Source of the DNA: Bremia lactucae
Lineage: Eukaryota; Oomycota; Peronosporomycetes; Peronosporales; Peronosporaceae
Direction: 5' to 3'
Assembly: GCF_004359215.1 (NCBI RefSeq)
Contig: NC_090610.1
Span: 5,674,168 to 5,738,167 of the forward strand
DNA: 64,000 nt
Shown piece after piece: positions 13,500 to 24,652 of this stretch (position 1 is the stretch's first letter; each line of letters begins with the position of its first letter). Made by a program: the position numbers and the translations under genes. The notes beneath the pieces are model-generated. The model did not search any database, was not told the origin of the DNA, and worked only from the letters and a program-made list of their open reading frames with translations.

Positions 13500-14090
13500 G
13501 GCACCCGCTAGTACACGGCTTTACAAGACTATGCACCGGATCTTCTATTGGCCAAGTATGGAGACAACAATTGGGAATATGTCAAGCAGTGCATAATTTG
13601 TAAGCGTGCAAAAATATTTCTTATCGTCTTTCTGGACGATCTGCTGGTGTATTATGAACCATCTTCAAGAGGTATTGAGCGTCTGGACTAACATCATGCC
13701 ACTCTAAACGGTAAAAATACCCTATTCTACGACAAGAAGTAGATTATCTGGGCTATACACTGATCGCGGAAGAAATCAAGCTGCAACCTAAGACGATTCA
13801 TGCGATCCAACAGACTGCGACCCGCGCAACGAGAAAGAACTTTGACGATTTTTGGTCATGATAATTGTTATCATGATATGGTGCCCAACACAACCGCTTT
13901 GTGTCAGCCCTTGCATCGGTTCACCATTGCAAAATTTTCTATACGTGGCTGTCCAGTGGTACGCGACGCGGAACTCTCTGAGGATTGCCTGCTATTGATC
14001 TTTATCAAGCGGTTTCGTAGTTATGTTGGTCTCAGGGATCGGTGTCCTGCGCAATGCAGCTTTGGTGCCCGACGAGATTTATCCATATGA
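13500..14090 (+). pseudogene. Scrambled fragments of another Gypsy element
   Basis: About 13525-13610 reads as an integrase zinc-binding region (HRIFYWPSMETTIGNM, then CIICKRAK in the next frame). It is followed directly at 13625-13850 by reverse transcriptase palm and thumb (VFLDDLLVYY, VDYLGYTL, EIKLQPKTIHAI) and a connection segment (CYHDMVPNTTALCQPLHRFT). In an intact element RT precedes integrase by more than a kilobase, so two fragments were joined or an internal deletion and rearrangement occurred. Stops interrupt every piece. Confidence 0.75.
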
Positions 14091-14327
14091 CATGGCATGT
14101 AGCAGCGACGCTCTTTTCCGTCATCCTCCGATGGAGTGTGAAATTCATAGTCCACCATCTTCACATCGTCGAGAAAGGTGCTAAGAGTCGGTGACTCACA
14201 TTTAGCTGTCATCAGACAAAGGAATGTACAACACAACCGAACGGTTAGCTTTTTACACCCCAACCTCAAAGAGAACATGAAGCGATTTTGTCACTAGGTG
14301 TCAGCAGTCTGATAACAAAGGCTGCAA

Positions 14328-14823
14328 TGGGGCACACATCGGTTGGTGGGCCGTTGTTATGCTACATTTAGTTTATAATTAGATACCATTTTGTTCTATT
14401 CAAAATAATTAATCACCAGAATCCCAGTCATTATGGGTTTAACACATGTGGCAGTCACCAGATATAAATCTGGTGGTCGAATTCTATTATAAATTAGTTA
14501 GGGCAAGGTTTAAATTTAGATTATTAAATAAAGTTCAGTTCGCCTTTCGAAGTTGTAGCGTCTAGGGCCTTCCTAAGGCTTGCGCATTGATCTACGAAAG
14601 AAAGAATCCTTTTTAAGGTATTTACTTTCGGGCATTAGTTGTCACTTGGTCCTTCAAACCCTTAGATTCCTTTAACTAGGATTCATTGAGCTCGACGAGC
14701 TTGTACAATTCACTGAGATTTTTAAAAGATATCAGCTCTATAGTACTAAATGAGTCTATGAGTCTATGAGTCTATAAGTCTTCCTCTGACTTAAGGAGCG
14801 AGGTAGCTCCATAGCTCCGCTAC
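14328..14823 (+). mobile_element. Solo LTR (family shared with 32624-33094, opposite strand)
   Basis: The block begins TGGGGCACAC and ends just after TCTGACTTAAGGAGCGAGG and AGCTCC. It aligns along its length with the reverse complement of 32624-33094, including the shared stretches near the CTTCCTAAGGCTTG, GAGCTTGTAC and TAAGTC positions. A short (TGAGTCTA) repeat sits at 14752-14777. No internal element follows on either side, so it is read as a solo LTR. Exact ends are uncertain because the two copies have diverged. Confidence 0.65.
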
Positions 14824-15039
14824 ATAATCCCTATCCTCAAAACTTTGCTATGAGTTTATGTTAATCGATACAGCGGTGCACTATTATGAGGGCAATTGAC
14901 CTGACGAATGACAAATAGCGCATGGTTGTTCATAAGCATGAGTGACTCCGGGCTCTTTTTATTTAGAAGGACGATGCCCCTGTGACTTGAGCCGCCACAT
15001 CTATAGTAGGTGCACGGGGTGTCGCGTCACGTAAGCATT
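14824..15039. other. Intergenic, nothing recognised
   Basis: Unique sequence between the solo LTR and the A/T-rich minisatellite. No coding signal. Confidence 0.5.
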
Positions 15040-15360
15040 GTTTCCTATAAGAGGAGCAATAAATATTATTCCTATAAGAGGAATAATAAATATAATTTCC
15101 TATAAGAGGAGTAATAAATATTGTTTCCTGTAAGTAAAATAATAGATTTTATTTTCCATTAGAGGAATAATTACTATTATTTCTATAAGAGGAATTATAT
15201 ATATATATTTGTAAGAGGAATAATGAATATTATTTTTTATGAGAGGAATAAATATATAATGTTTTTCTGTGAGAGGTCTAATAGAATTTTTTTTCACAAG
15301 AGGAATAATTAATATTATTTTCTATAAGAGGAAAAATAAATATTATAATTTATAAAAAAA
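15040..15360. repeat. A/T-rich minisatellite based on TATAAGAGGAATAATAAATATTA
   Basis: About ten imperfect copies of a 28-32 bp unit (core TCCTATAAGAGGAATAATA) stand head to tail. The last few units are repeated at 16693-16795 after the single N. Unit variants with AGAGGTCTAATAGAA occur in both places in the same order, so the second block is a copy of the end of the first. Confidence 0.9.
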
Positions 15361-15549
15361 GTAAATAAAGAAGTACAAAACTATTAATTTTCATTATTTT
15401 TGACTTAATGATTTCAGAATTGCCAAATCTGGTAATATTGACGCTTAGTTCTGCTGATTGGCTAATTTTAGATTAAATCAACCCCCGCCAATTGTTACAA
15501 GACACGACGCTTTACATAGTAAAGCAGTCTCTATTTTTTATTCAGCGTG
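15240..15549. repeat. Duplicated block R, left copy
   Basis: This stretch (end of the minisatellite plus about 190 bp ending TTATTCAGCGTGAAC) is repeated almost exactly at 16693-16990. The left copy is followed at once by an internal piece of the MULE. The right copy is followed by the MULE outer end. Confidence 0.9.
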
Positions 15550-15915
15550 AACCAAATGTAAACCCCATTTTGCTGCAAGAGATGACGAACAGTGGAAAGC
15601 GTTCTCAAAAGGTTGAAGAATGGTAACGTATCAACTTCTTTTTTCTCTTTTTTCTGCTTGCCATTGGGAATGTTCATTCACATTCTTATTTTTCTCGCTT
15701 TAATCATTATTTCTGTACAGGTCGCCTATTCGAATACAAGAAATGAATTCGAGGAAAACTGGGAAGTATTCCGGAGCAGTTGGAATGAAACCACACGAAT
15801 TATATTGAATATTTGTCAACAACATGGATCAATCCGCACAAGAAGAGTTTGTTCGGGCGTGGATAAATTCGAACGGCATTTCGGTCACACCGTCACCTCC
15901 CGCAGAGAGGATGCC
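15550..15915 (+). pseudogene. Partial second copy of the MULE transposase
   Basis: 15550-15849 is nearly identical to 18490-18786, the part of the MULE transposase gene that includes its short intron (GTAACG...TGTACAG). It then continues past the point where the other copy is cut, reading EEFVRAWINSNGISVTPSP in one frame. It ends at ATGCC (15911-15915), the target duplication of the Gypsy LTR that follows. It lacks the MULE 5' half. Confidence 0.85.
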
Positions 15916-16468
15916 TGTAGGCGGGCACGTCGTAATGCGGCCACGCTCTACTTAGCACACACCCTAGCACAGCGAGGAAGCGGTTTGCACCTGCTTCTCT
16001 TGCGTGCAGTGAGGTAGTTGTGGTGGGCGCGCAAGCGACCTCACCCAACACACTAAGAACTCTGGTGAAGTGACGTCACGGGAGCGGTAATCCGTCTCCT
16101 CGTGCGCACTTACCAAGTAGGTAGTAAATTTCAGACTGATTTATATTTAATAGAATTAAATACAAATACCTATTTTTACCAATTAAAATGATATCTCTAT
16201 AGATATCATTTAATATGTATTGCGAGCGTATCTTTATAGATACCTCGCGTAACTGATGACGCTAGCCGTCATCATGGATGACGCTGGGCGTCATCCCTCC
16301 TAATGTGAATGCACCCATGTGCATCACATCCACAAGGGTTGGTCACAAATGTGCACCACACCCGAGTGTTGGGTCTAATTACTATTATTTAGTAATTGAC
16401 CATCCCCTTAAGTACCAAATGTACTTAATGGGGACTGTGTAACATTAGGGCAACTCTAGCCCGTTACA
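15916..16468 (+). mobile_element. 5' LTR of a Gypsy element inserted in the MULE copy
   Basis: It begins TGTAGGCGGG and ends CCCGTTACA (TG..CA). It is directly preceded by ATGCC at 15911-15915. The other copy of the same insertion (18784-18858) has only the last 75 bp of this LTR, and that is followed by ATGCC at 18859-18863. The two together define a 5-bp target duplication and a 553-bp LTR. The last 80 bp contain the imperfect palindrome TGTAACATTAGGGC...GTTACA. Confidence 0.85.
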
Positions 16469-16691
16469 CCATCCCCCTCTTTAAGAACGAATTTACATTT
16501 TTAAATTCGACAGAGTAGAGAGAGGAACTGCGAGCAGCTTTACGCGCCGCTAGTTCACTCGATCACTCTCGCGCACGTGTTTCTATACACGGCGCCCAAG
16601 ATGCCACCTAAAAGGGGCCACGTTGGTGGGTCGTCTGCGAAGACGCCCACACAACCTCGCACTAAGCGCACGCGCCGCGTTAATTCGCCGG
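16469..16691 (+). mobile_element. Gypsy leader and start of gag, cut by an N
   Basis: A leader of about 130 bp after the LTR is followed by an ATG at 16601. It opens a highly basic frame (MPPKRGHVGG, then QPRTKRTRRVNSP) that is still open at the single N at 16692. The basic start fits a Gypsy gag protein. The rest of the element is missing: after the N the sequence returns to block R. Confidence 0.7.
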
Positions 16692-16692
16692 N
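16692..16692. other. Single N at a junction between duplicated blocks
   Basis: This N lies exactly where gag stops and the second copy of block R begins. It marks either an uncertain join in the assembly or one unresolved base. The abrupt change of sequence identity at this point favours a join. Confidence 0.9.
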
Positions 16693-16990
16693 ATATAATG
16701 TTTTTCTATGAGAGGTCTAATAGAATTATTTTTCACAAGAGGATTAATTAATATTATTTCCTATAAGAGGAAAGATAAATATTATTTTCTATAAAAAAAG
16801 TAAATAAAAAATACGAAACTATTAATTTTCTTTATTTTTGACTTAATGGTTTCAGAATTACCAAATCTGGTAATATTGACGCTTAGTTCTGCTGATTGGC
16901 TAATTTAAGATTAAATCAACCCCCGCCAATTGTTAAAAGACACGACGCTTTACATAGGTAAAGCAGTCTCTATTTTTTATTCAGCGTGAA
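16693..16990. repeat. Duplicated block R, right copy
   Basis: Near-identical to 15240-15549, ending TTATTCAGCGTGAAC. It stands just outside the left terminal inverted repeat of the MULE and is therefore probably the original flank of that element. Confidence 0.85.
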
Positions 16991-17017
16991 CTTTCAGAAA
17001 AAAATCAAGCACACTAA

Positions 17018-17252
17018 TAAAAAAGGGTCGCGGCTATGGCCACAGACATAACTACTACGGCCACAGACATAAATACTACGGCGACAGACATTACTACTAC
17101 GGCGACAGACATAACTACTACGGCCACAGGCAAAAGTACTAGGCCACAAAAAAGTAAACTTGCAACATGCTAAATTATGATTGGTCTATATTTCCAAATC
17201 AGGTATCCTGGCAATACAAATCGCGATTTTTTTTTATTTCTATCGACCGATT
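17018..17252 (+). repeat. Left terminal inverted repeat of the MULE
   Basis: About 200 bp, with five copies of a 20-24 bp unit (AGACATAACTACTACGGCCAC and variants) at 17040-17135. It matches the reverse complement of 19961-20157, which has fewer copies of the unit. Confidence 0.85.
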
Positions 17253-18783
17253 TTCTGTGACCTGTCGGACTGCGGTGTTGCTAGCACGAGCTTCCGCGAC
17301 GTGTTTTTTGCCGTGCTTCTCTCTCTCACACTTACTCGCTCTCTCGCTCATAACCTAAAGAGAACATTCTTGACTGTGTCAGATAAAATTTTCCAATACT
17401 CTGACTGACTGTGCCGATCCTCACTCAATCTGCTATTTTCTATGATTTATCTGATTTCACTGCTTTTCACCGCACTAACGGCTTTTGATATTTAATAGAC
17501 GGTGAGGAGCAGGAAAACAGGCAGTTCAATGAGCGGAAGGCTATGGAAGATTATATTAATAAGATGGCAGCTGCAAAGGGCTATGGAATTGTTACCAAAA
17601 TCCTCTTACAAGCAAAGAATTGGCAGACAAGTTGTTCACTATAAATGTGATCGTGGAAATTTAGACCGAAACCGTCACAGACTTTCCCAAGAAACAAGAA
17701 GTCAAATGGCAAAAGGCAATGCCCTCATTGACTGCCCTTTCAAAGGAGTTGGATCAAAAACAAAAGGTAAGCTATCCAATATTTTTGAATAAATTTACTG
17801 AAGATATCAATGCATTAACAATCTCTACCTTCCTTACAGACAGCACCTGGTCCTTTACAGTCACTTGCAATGGACACAACCACGACTCCTCCACGTCGGC
17901 GACAGCCCATCCAGTGCAAACTCAAATTTCAGAGGCCCAAGAGGAGGAAATTGACGGACTCTTTCAGTCTTGTTTGAAAGCCCGACATGTCCAGACCATT
18001 TTCAGGGAGCAAGATGCGCCATTGGAGATCACCAAACGATTAGTTTGGAATATCAAGCAAAAAATGCCATAGAAAAGCTTGATGGACGAACCCCGACGGA
18101 TACGCTGTACCAAACCTTTTAGGATTACGAATCTAAAATAGACATCGAGGAAGGACGCCTCGGGGCACATCACCCATCTCTTTTTTGCGCATCCAAAAAG
18201 CGTAGAGCTTGTTCGGAACCACTGCGATGTGCTTTTGCTGGATTGCACATTCAAAACCAGCAAAACACGGTTTCCTCTGCTTCTCTGCCGCCTTTGTTTT
18301 CATGAAGAGCGAGGATGCCAACTCGTACATGATCGCAATAAAATTTATTATACGATTGTTCCATGATGATAATTCCAAGAGCTTTTGTGATCGACCAAGA
18401 CCTTGCGCTAACGAGTGCATTACATAGCATCTTTCCCGCAGCATTCATCATACTTTGCATGTGGCACATTGAAAAGGAAGTCGTTGCCAGATGTAAACCC
18501 CATTTTGCTGCAAGAGATGACGAACAGTGGAAAGCGTTCTCAAAAGGTTGAAGAATGGTAACGTATCAACTTCTTTTTTCTCTTTTTTCTGCTTGCCATT
18601 GGGAATGTTTATTCACATGTTTATTTTTCTCGCTTTAATCATTATTTCTGTACAGGTCGCCTATTCGAATACAGGAAATGAATTCGAGGAAAACTGGGAA
18701 GTATTCCGGAGCAGTTGGAATGAAACCACACGAATTATATTGAATATTTGTCAACAACATGGATCAATCCGCACAAGAAGAGT

Positions 18784-18858
18784 AATTGACCATCCCCTTA
18801 AGTACCAAATGTACTTAATGGGGACTGTGTAACATTAGGGCAACTCTAGCCCGTTACA
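18784..18858 (+). mobile_element. 3' 75 bp of a Gypsy LTR inside the MULE
   Basis: Identical to 16394-16468, the last part of the LTR at 15916-16468. It is followed by ATGCC (18859-18863), matching the ATGCC before the complete LTR in the partial copy. The left junction shares the trinucleotide AGT between MULE and LTR, so a microhomology-mediated deletion removed the rest. Confidence 0.85.
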
Positions 18859-19345
18859 ATGCCCACAGTATCGTAAAAGAATTTATCGCAAGCAGCATGA
18901 AAACCTTCTTGCATGCTGTGAATGGATAATTCAATCGATCGAAAGCTTCCAGATTGAATATACCACAGGACTAGCCAAGCAGCAAATGAAGATCTTACTT
19001 TTTGGACAGCTTACCCCACGTGGAAACATTTCAAGATGTCAATAGAAAGATCTTTTATTTTGCCCTTCGGAAAGTATTTGGAGAGGTAAGATTGAAATAT
19101 TTTAGTGGTATTTTGCCTGCATCGTCACTTCAATCATTTATTGACTAAATATTTGTATTTACAGCTGGAAAAAGCTCGACGTCCATAGGCAGATCGTCCA
19201 AATCCATGCACCTCCACTTTTACTACTGTCTGAGAGGTACCTTGTGAGCACCAGTTGCGGTTGATCATCGGAAATGAGAGGAGACTTGAATTGCAAGATA
19301 TAGATGTACATTATCACCTCCATCAACTTCCTCCACCACGTCCTC

Positions 19346-19467
19346 CTGTTGTTGACCAACCTGACAATGTTTTACCAGTCTTACTTGAAAGAGTTCAAGA
19401 AAAAAACTGTTGTTGACCAACCTGACAATGTTTTACCAGCCTTACTTGAAAGAGTTCAAAATCATCC
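19346..19467 (+). repeat. 61-bp tandem duplication in the MULE coding region
   Basis: The stretch from CTGTTGTTGACCAACC to AAAGAGTTCAA occurs at 19346 and again at 19407. The period of 61 is not a multiple of three, so the duplication shifts the reading frame. Confidence 0.85.
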
Positions 19468-20157
19468 TCAACACTAGAAAGATGCAGTAGTGAACGACGT
19501 GACAGATTTATCGCAGGTATTTTTTAATTATTATTTTTTTGTTCTTCTTTGTTGTTCCATGGGTGATTTCAATTGCTAACGCACTTTGAATTAGCAAACA
19601 CCACAGGTTCTAGACGAGCCGGAAGTTGCGCGAAGAAAAGGAAGGCCTAGCACAAGCAACAACACCTCTACGCAACGAGACCCGTCAAATTTTGAATATA
19701 TAGAGGGGATAACTTCAAAGAGGAGGAAGGTGCCAACATGCAGTGCTTGCCATCCAAAAGATCATCGACGTACTTTTCCAGCGTGCCCTGTGAATGTTCA
19801 AGCTCGAAATCAATCTCTTTCAGCAGCCGGACCCTCCCGAACATCATCAGCAATCACCAATCCATCTGATTCATGAAGAGATGTATAGAAAAAGAAGTAA
19901 GCTATCCTCACCATTATTATATCTAAAAAAATCATTATATTAGGAGGTTTCAAGTAAAAAAATATCGGTCGATAGAAATAAAAAAATCGCGATTTGTATT
20001 GTCAGGATACCTGATTTGGAAATTTAAACCAATCATAATATAGGATGTTGTAAGTTTACTTTATGTCTGTGGCCCTAGTACTTTTGTCTGTGGCCGTAGT
20101 AGTTATGTCTGTGGCCGTAGTAGTTATGTCTGTGGCCATAGCCGCGACCATAAAAAA

Positions 20158-20433
20158 ATATTCGACCATCGAGGTATAGCGATTTTCGCTCTTTTAATCT
20201 TGTGGTGAATTTAGACCTGTCGTCGATATAGTACGCCTGATGTTTCACGAACTCATCGTGTATTCTTTTCGTCGCGACGTGGAGGTAAAGCCAGAACAGC
20301 TGTGTTGCGTAGAATTTCTGATCCGGCTGACAACACACAGATAAACAGCCTTTTCGTTCCGCTGTCCACAATTAAAAAGTTCAATTTCCAGCACTTTTAC
20401 TGAAGACTAGCGCGTTCTCCTCAGCTGCACACA
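20158..20433. promoter_or_regulatory. Presumed upstream region of the LRAT-domain gene
   Basis: About 275 bp separate the MULE right end from the ATG at 20434. No other gene lies here. The region ends with CAGCTGCACACA just before the start codon. No specific element can be named, and the promoter role is inferred only from position. Confidence 0.3.
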
Positions 20434-21588
20434 ATGAATACATGCGAGGTACAGGACGTGGCGAGTCTCCGGTTGGCCGACCACATCTGTATCTGGGACG
20501 CAAGTCGATGGCCATTCAGGTACACGCACCACGGCATCGTATTTGCAACAGGGGCGTCTACTGATGATATTTCAGTCGCTCATGTTTGGTCCCGCAAAAC
20601 AGGATTGCGCGAGTCGCAGGCGGACTCTAAGTTTCAGCTCACGAGTCTTACTGAATTTTTGAACGGACGATTTTTGTCGGACATGCGCCGCGTGCAGTAC
20701 AACTCGTCGCTGGTGGCCGAAGCCAGCTCGTCGTTGGGCGAAGTGCATCGCACACATGCGGACGCGCCTCCTGTCGTGCTAGCGCGCTGTCGTTTTCTGC
20801 TAGGACTCGGGCAGGGCCACTTTAGTATTTTGTCGCTGAATTGTGAACATGTTGCGCTGTGGTGTACGACGGGCGTAGGGTGGTCTAAACAGCTCCTTTC
20901 ACGGACGAAGACCAAGGTGCCATTCTTGACGTCGTCAGCAAAGTCGATTACTGCGCTTGAAAGTCTGTATTCTGAAATTCATGATATCCAAGAGATGGGG
21001 AAGGAGAAGAACAAGAAGCTTCAAGGTCTGAAGGGAAAGCGAGTGTACTTAAGACTGAAAGACAGTGGCAAGTTTGCGAAACGAGTTGGAAACGAGTTGT
21101 ATTTGGTGCAGGATGACCCTCATGAGAAGGACTGGGCATTTAGACAGAGACCTACCGCTTTGCGCTTGGGCGTGCGCGTTCAGGCGTACAATTGCGTACG
21201 TGTAGAATTTGAAGACTACGAGAAGCCTGGTGAGGTGCTGTATGCGAGCTCCAGTGGACTGAGGCTTACGCGACGTCGGACGATGCAATTTAAACGCTGG
21301 TTCCAGTTTGAATTGGGTTGGGACGGAGAACTTCAGAGCTTACGTCATCGACGCTGGTTTGTCGGTGCGCAGACTCGCGATGGATTGTTGCGCCCATTCA
21401 TTGCGCGAGATAAGGCAGCTTCGTTTGAGATAATTGATGCCAATGAAATTGATGCTCAAAGCTTCGTCATGGCAGCAACGTTTATTAACTCGGAAGATTG
21501 CGAGCATCCAGCTCTTATCCAGAGAGCAGATTCGGCGCCAGAACTAGATAAAGTTGCAGACGACGAGAGTGAAGATGGGCACCAGTAA
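20434..21588 (+). CDS. LRAT-domain (NlpC/P60-like) protein
   Basis: A single intact exon of 384 residues. Residues about 13-150 match the LRAT fold. DHICIWDASRWPFRYTHHGI carries the catalytic His pair (H32/H33) near the N-terminus, and NCEHVALWC carries the nucleophile Cys (about C137) followed by His. In animals this family transfers or hydrolyses acyl groups of phospholipids or retinol esters; in other eukaryotes its substrates are mostly unknown. Residues 200-350 are a basic, aromatic-rich region with repeated short strands (VYLRLKDSG, ELYLVQDD) that may be a beta-rich lipid- or sugar-binding domain, which I cannot name. The C-terminus is acidic. There is no signal peptide or membrane helix, so a cytoplasmic or peripheral-membrane role is inferred. 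The ATG at 20434 is followed quickly by the domain and is the likely start. Confidence 0.85.
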   Translation: MNTCEVQDVASLRLADHICIWDASRWPFRYTHHGIVFATGASTDDISVAHVWSRKTGLRESQADSKFQLTSLTEFLNGRFLSDMRRVQYNSSLVAEASSSLGEVHRTHADAPPVVLARCRFLLGLGQGHFSILSLNCEHVALWCTTGVGWSKQLLSRTKTKVPFLTSSAKSITALESLYSEIHDIQEMGKEKNKKLQGLKGKRVYLRLKDSGKFAKRVGNELYLVQDDPHEKDWAFRQRPTALRLGVRVQAYNCVRVEFEDYEKPGEVLYASSSGLRLTRRRTMQFKRWFQFELGWDGELQSLRHRRWFVGAQTRDGLLRPFIARDKAASFEIIDANEIDAQSFVMAATFINSEDCEHPALIQRADSAPELDKVADDESEDGHQ

Positions 21589-22570
21589 AGTTGTTAAAAT
21601 TAAATTGAGTGTACAGTTGTTTTGTAAATTTCTTAAGATAGTGCCAACTTGCAAGTTAAATTTTGTCGTATGTAGCATTGATTTCCGGGTGACGTCGTCT
21701 GTGACACAAACACTGATTAAAAGCAAGGCAACAATTACGACAGATTATCCCTGTGAAATATGCATGATGGATATGTCTCAGACCAATTAGGTGTCCAGGA
21801 ACTAATATAGCAGCGTCCAAAATAAGCGCAAGGGACAAGCAGTAAACACACAAGGTGAAGTACAACGGCAAACATAAAAGTTTTTTTGTATCTACCTAAT
21901 GTAGGGGCTTCGATCGCTCGAACATACAGTAAGCTTTTATTAGGCTTTAAGCAGAAAATAAGTGCAACATGACAGCGGCCGCAAAGCTTGCAATCTACAA
22001 ATATGACTGGCTGTAGATAGCAGCCACAAATTTATTAATGAGCCAAACGTGTTAGTTTCGAGGTTATTTTGAAATTCTTCCGCATAAAGTTCAATTCGAG
22101 GGTATATCGAGTCGTATGGTGCCATTACAATAAGTTCATTGCTGGGAATTAGAAGTTTTACAAGACGGAGGCAGCATAATTTAGATACAATGAAACACAA
22201 ATGAGATAATGAAAGGGAAGCCGTCATAGGCGAGGAGAAATTGATGGTTAATAAGTGGCGATCCCCATTATTGAGAAACCTGTCGACATAGCAAAGAGTC
22301 TGTAACAACATTTCGAGCTTCAATTCAGATGTATTTTTACCTGATCGTATTCAAACGCAACTTTTCAAAAAGAGATCGTGCAGTTTTGTTGTTTTTGGTT
22401 TAACTTAACAGATAAATGTTTAAGGTGAAAGTTATCCCCTACATTTCACTATCTCGTTTTAAAATATTTAATAAGAAATCATTTTTGAATTTATTTGCAA
22501 TTAACAACTTAATCAAGACCAAATGGAATATTAGCTACGTTTGTGATCAGGACTTGATTCGCAAAACGAA
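21589..22570. other. Intergenic, no gene recognised
   Basis: A/T-rich sequence after the LRAT gene. Frames of up to 127 codons on the minus strand (21940-22323) look random in composition and have no recognisable motif. Confidence 0.6.
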
Positions 22571-22576
22571 CAATAT

Positions 22577-22862
22577 AACATTCTTTTAAAAGGGTCATAC
22601 AGCACGAAGCACGGAGCATGCGTGAAATACAAACATGCGTGTATTTAAGAATATTCTATTGTATCATAACATTCTTTTGAATGGGTCATACAGCACGAAG
22701 CACGGAGCACGCGTGAATTACAAACATGCGGGTACTCTTAAATACATGCATGTTTGTACTTCACGCATGCTCCGTTAAATACATGCATGTTTGTATTTCA
22801 CGCATGTGTTCCGTGCTTCGTGCTCTGTGGCCCATTCAAAAGCATGTTATGATACAAAATAA
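22577..22862. repeat. Inverted-repeat element, hairpin-forming
   Basis: Two direct copies of a module (CAGCACGAAGCACGGAGCA and TACAAACATGCG) at about 22599-22640 and 22689-22735 face two inverted copies at about 22739-22775 and 22780-22835 (CACGCATG, CCGTGCTTCGTGCTCTG). The outer ends CATTCTTTT.AA.GGGTCA and GGCCCATTCAAAAGCATG are also inverted. The whole can fold into a long hairpin, as in a foldback or MITE-type element. Confidence 0.75.
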
Positions 22863-24640
22863 TAAGACTCACATACCTCAAACTATTTTATATATTCTAT
22901 CTAATAATTATGTCACTTAAGCGAAGGTGGTGGCTCCGACAATACATCGTCTGTTTACAATATTAGAAGCCTGTGCAGCACCTCGCGATTTATATATAAA
23001 TAGCTGTACCGAAGGCTGTTTATTTTCTACAATAACCGCATCGGCTGTCCGGCACCCAAGGCCAACATCCTGTCGGCTTCTAGTAATGATTATAGTGGGC
23101 CTGCGCACGCGAGTAGGATTCGCATCTTTGCTTTCAAAGGTCTGTCCACCGGTACATGCACTAACACACAAGCTTCATCATGTAAGCAGATCAAGACTTA
23201 TAGCTCAAAGCCTCACTGCGGTCTCGAATAAGTCTCAAAGATTTTTTCGATCCGGGACTCGAACCAGAGACCTCCTATACATCAATTAATCACATGAGCC
23301 ACAAGGCGCAAACTCATTACGCGAAATTGGATCAATTTTAAATAATACTGCGCCAACAAACAAATAACATTTACAAGCATAATTGATTCCGGTAACATGT
23401 ACCATACTATTTGTGTATGCTTAACCATCTTGCTAGGTAGATTGTGAGGGCATAAATTTTAATTTACTAATATATACAACCTTTTAACATAGCTAAAATG
23501 TGAATAGATCCACGTGCTTTTGCTTACAAAATTTCCTACAGGTGCATAAGTGAATCTCAGAGTTGAAATAATACGTCAGCTTCCTAAATCTAGTGCATTT
23601 CACATTGGTGAGGAAACAAGAATTTACTCTCAATATTTCACGGGCTTAATTTCTAAACTAACGGCTGCAGCAGCAATATGCAGTGTATTTATAAACACTT
23701 TGCGTTGCGTCACTGTTAAAATCTCGCAACTTTGCGTAAAAAATTCCTATAATACTTGAGTTTGCACTTAAAATGCAGTCAGTCACCCCCGTGAACCTGT
23801 AAGTAATTGAGTCTTAAGTTCTTAACGAGCTTATAATAATAAGGCCTACAAACCCAAAAAAAAAAAAGAAAATAGTTCATTTCTGCGTAAGGAACCTTTG
23901 ATACTTAGCGAACTTATGGCAGTTCATCTACTAAAAACATGATTAATTTTTATATATATATATATATTTAAAGAAGATGCCTAACGCAGAAAGAAGCTCA
24001 ACTCGTACAATGTACCCGCGCCCAAGTTCCAACAGACTCACTCCTCGCCGCCAGCGAATCCAAGCCGACAAACTTGATATTATTGGTAAACACAAGCGCA
24101 GGGGTCGAGGCCTCTTTTAAAGATTTTTATGAGCCCAGTCCCCTTTTGTCTCTTTGACCAGCAATCATAGAAAGGTAAAGTTACAATTGCAGAACGGTAT
24201 TTTAATATTGATTCCTTGAGAGCTTAGCCCTCTTGGAACGCTTAAACAGCTTAAAGCTACAGAGCTAAAGCACTATTTCCTCGATTAATACAATTACAGG
24301 AGATTTGCGGAAATCAAACATCATAATTTCAACATATTGTGGTTATTGGGGCAAATTTATACAATCCAATCCAACAGATCTTGAGGTCCAGCCTAGGGAT
24401 ACTGACATCGACAGACTTCAGTTTACATTACAACATAGCGGCCGGAGACTCAACCAACTTCAAGCTTTTCGTACTCGAAGCTCCGCTTACCACTAAAATT
24501 TTTGACTATGCTATCGAACATACGGCGCGTGGGAAGTGCCTGGGTCCGACTGCCAGCAAAATAATTTATCAGCTATTTCCGTCTCTGTCTGTGCAATAAA
24601 AATAGACAAATTGATTTCTCAATTTGCAGGCGAAGACTTG
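22863..24640. other. Intergenic, A/T-rich, one tRNA-like sequence
   Basis: No convincing gene. It contains a tRNA-like sequence (23232-23313), a (TA)n run near 23951-23968 and poly-A runs. A 47-codon basic frame starts at 23976, and two overlapping open frames lie at 24305-24599; these have no recognisable domain and could be decayed exons. The Copia element inserts just after them. Confidence 0.5.
23232..23313 (-). other. tRNA-like (SINE-type) sequence
   Basis: Read on the minus strand there is a B-box-like GGTTCGAGTCCCGGATCG about 30 nt after an A-box-like GTGGCTCATGTGATTAA. The T-stem is imperfect and no acceptor stem pairs, so it is not a working tRNA. It may be the head of a tRNA-derived SINE. 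Confidence 0.4.
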
Positions 24641-24652
24641 AGGTCAAAATTA

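Larger units (their letters stand above)
17502..19880 (+). pseudogene. MULE transposase, broken, with short introns
   Basis: Frames in order show a FAR1/MULE-type DNA-binding region (MAAAKGYGIV, then VVHYKCDRGN and CPF), the segment ending in NGHNHDSS, and the catalytic region with LLDCTFKTSKTRFPLL and VIDQDLALTSA. The conserved zinc/helix segment IILCMWHIEKEVVARCKPHF follows at 18450-18505. These are hallmarks of MULE transposases, which cut and paste DNA. The frame changes repeatedly. An intron (GTAACG to TGTACAG, about 18555-18656) is plausible. A Gypsy LTR remnant and a 61-bp internal duplication break the 3' half. The C-terminal part is basic (CPSTSNNTSTQRDPSNFEYI-like text near 19650-19700). 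Confidence 0.8.
17018..20157 (+). mobile_element. Mutator-like element (MULE) with long terminal inverted repeats
   Basis: The left end (about 17018-17252) and the right end (about 19961-20157) are inverted copies of one another. Each has several GGCCACAGACATAACTACTAC units at the tip, then a unique stretch including CCAAATCAGGTATCCTG and ATTTCTATCGACCGAT. Between them lies a decayed MULE transposase gene. Length is about 3.1 kb. I could not identify the 8-10 bp target duplication expected for MULEs. A Gypsy LTR remnant sits inside (18784-18858). Confidence 0.85.
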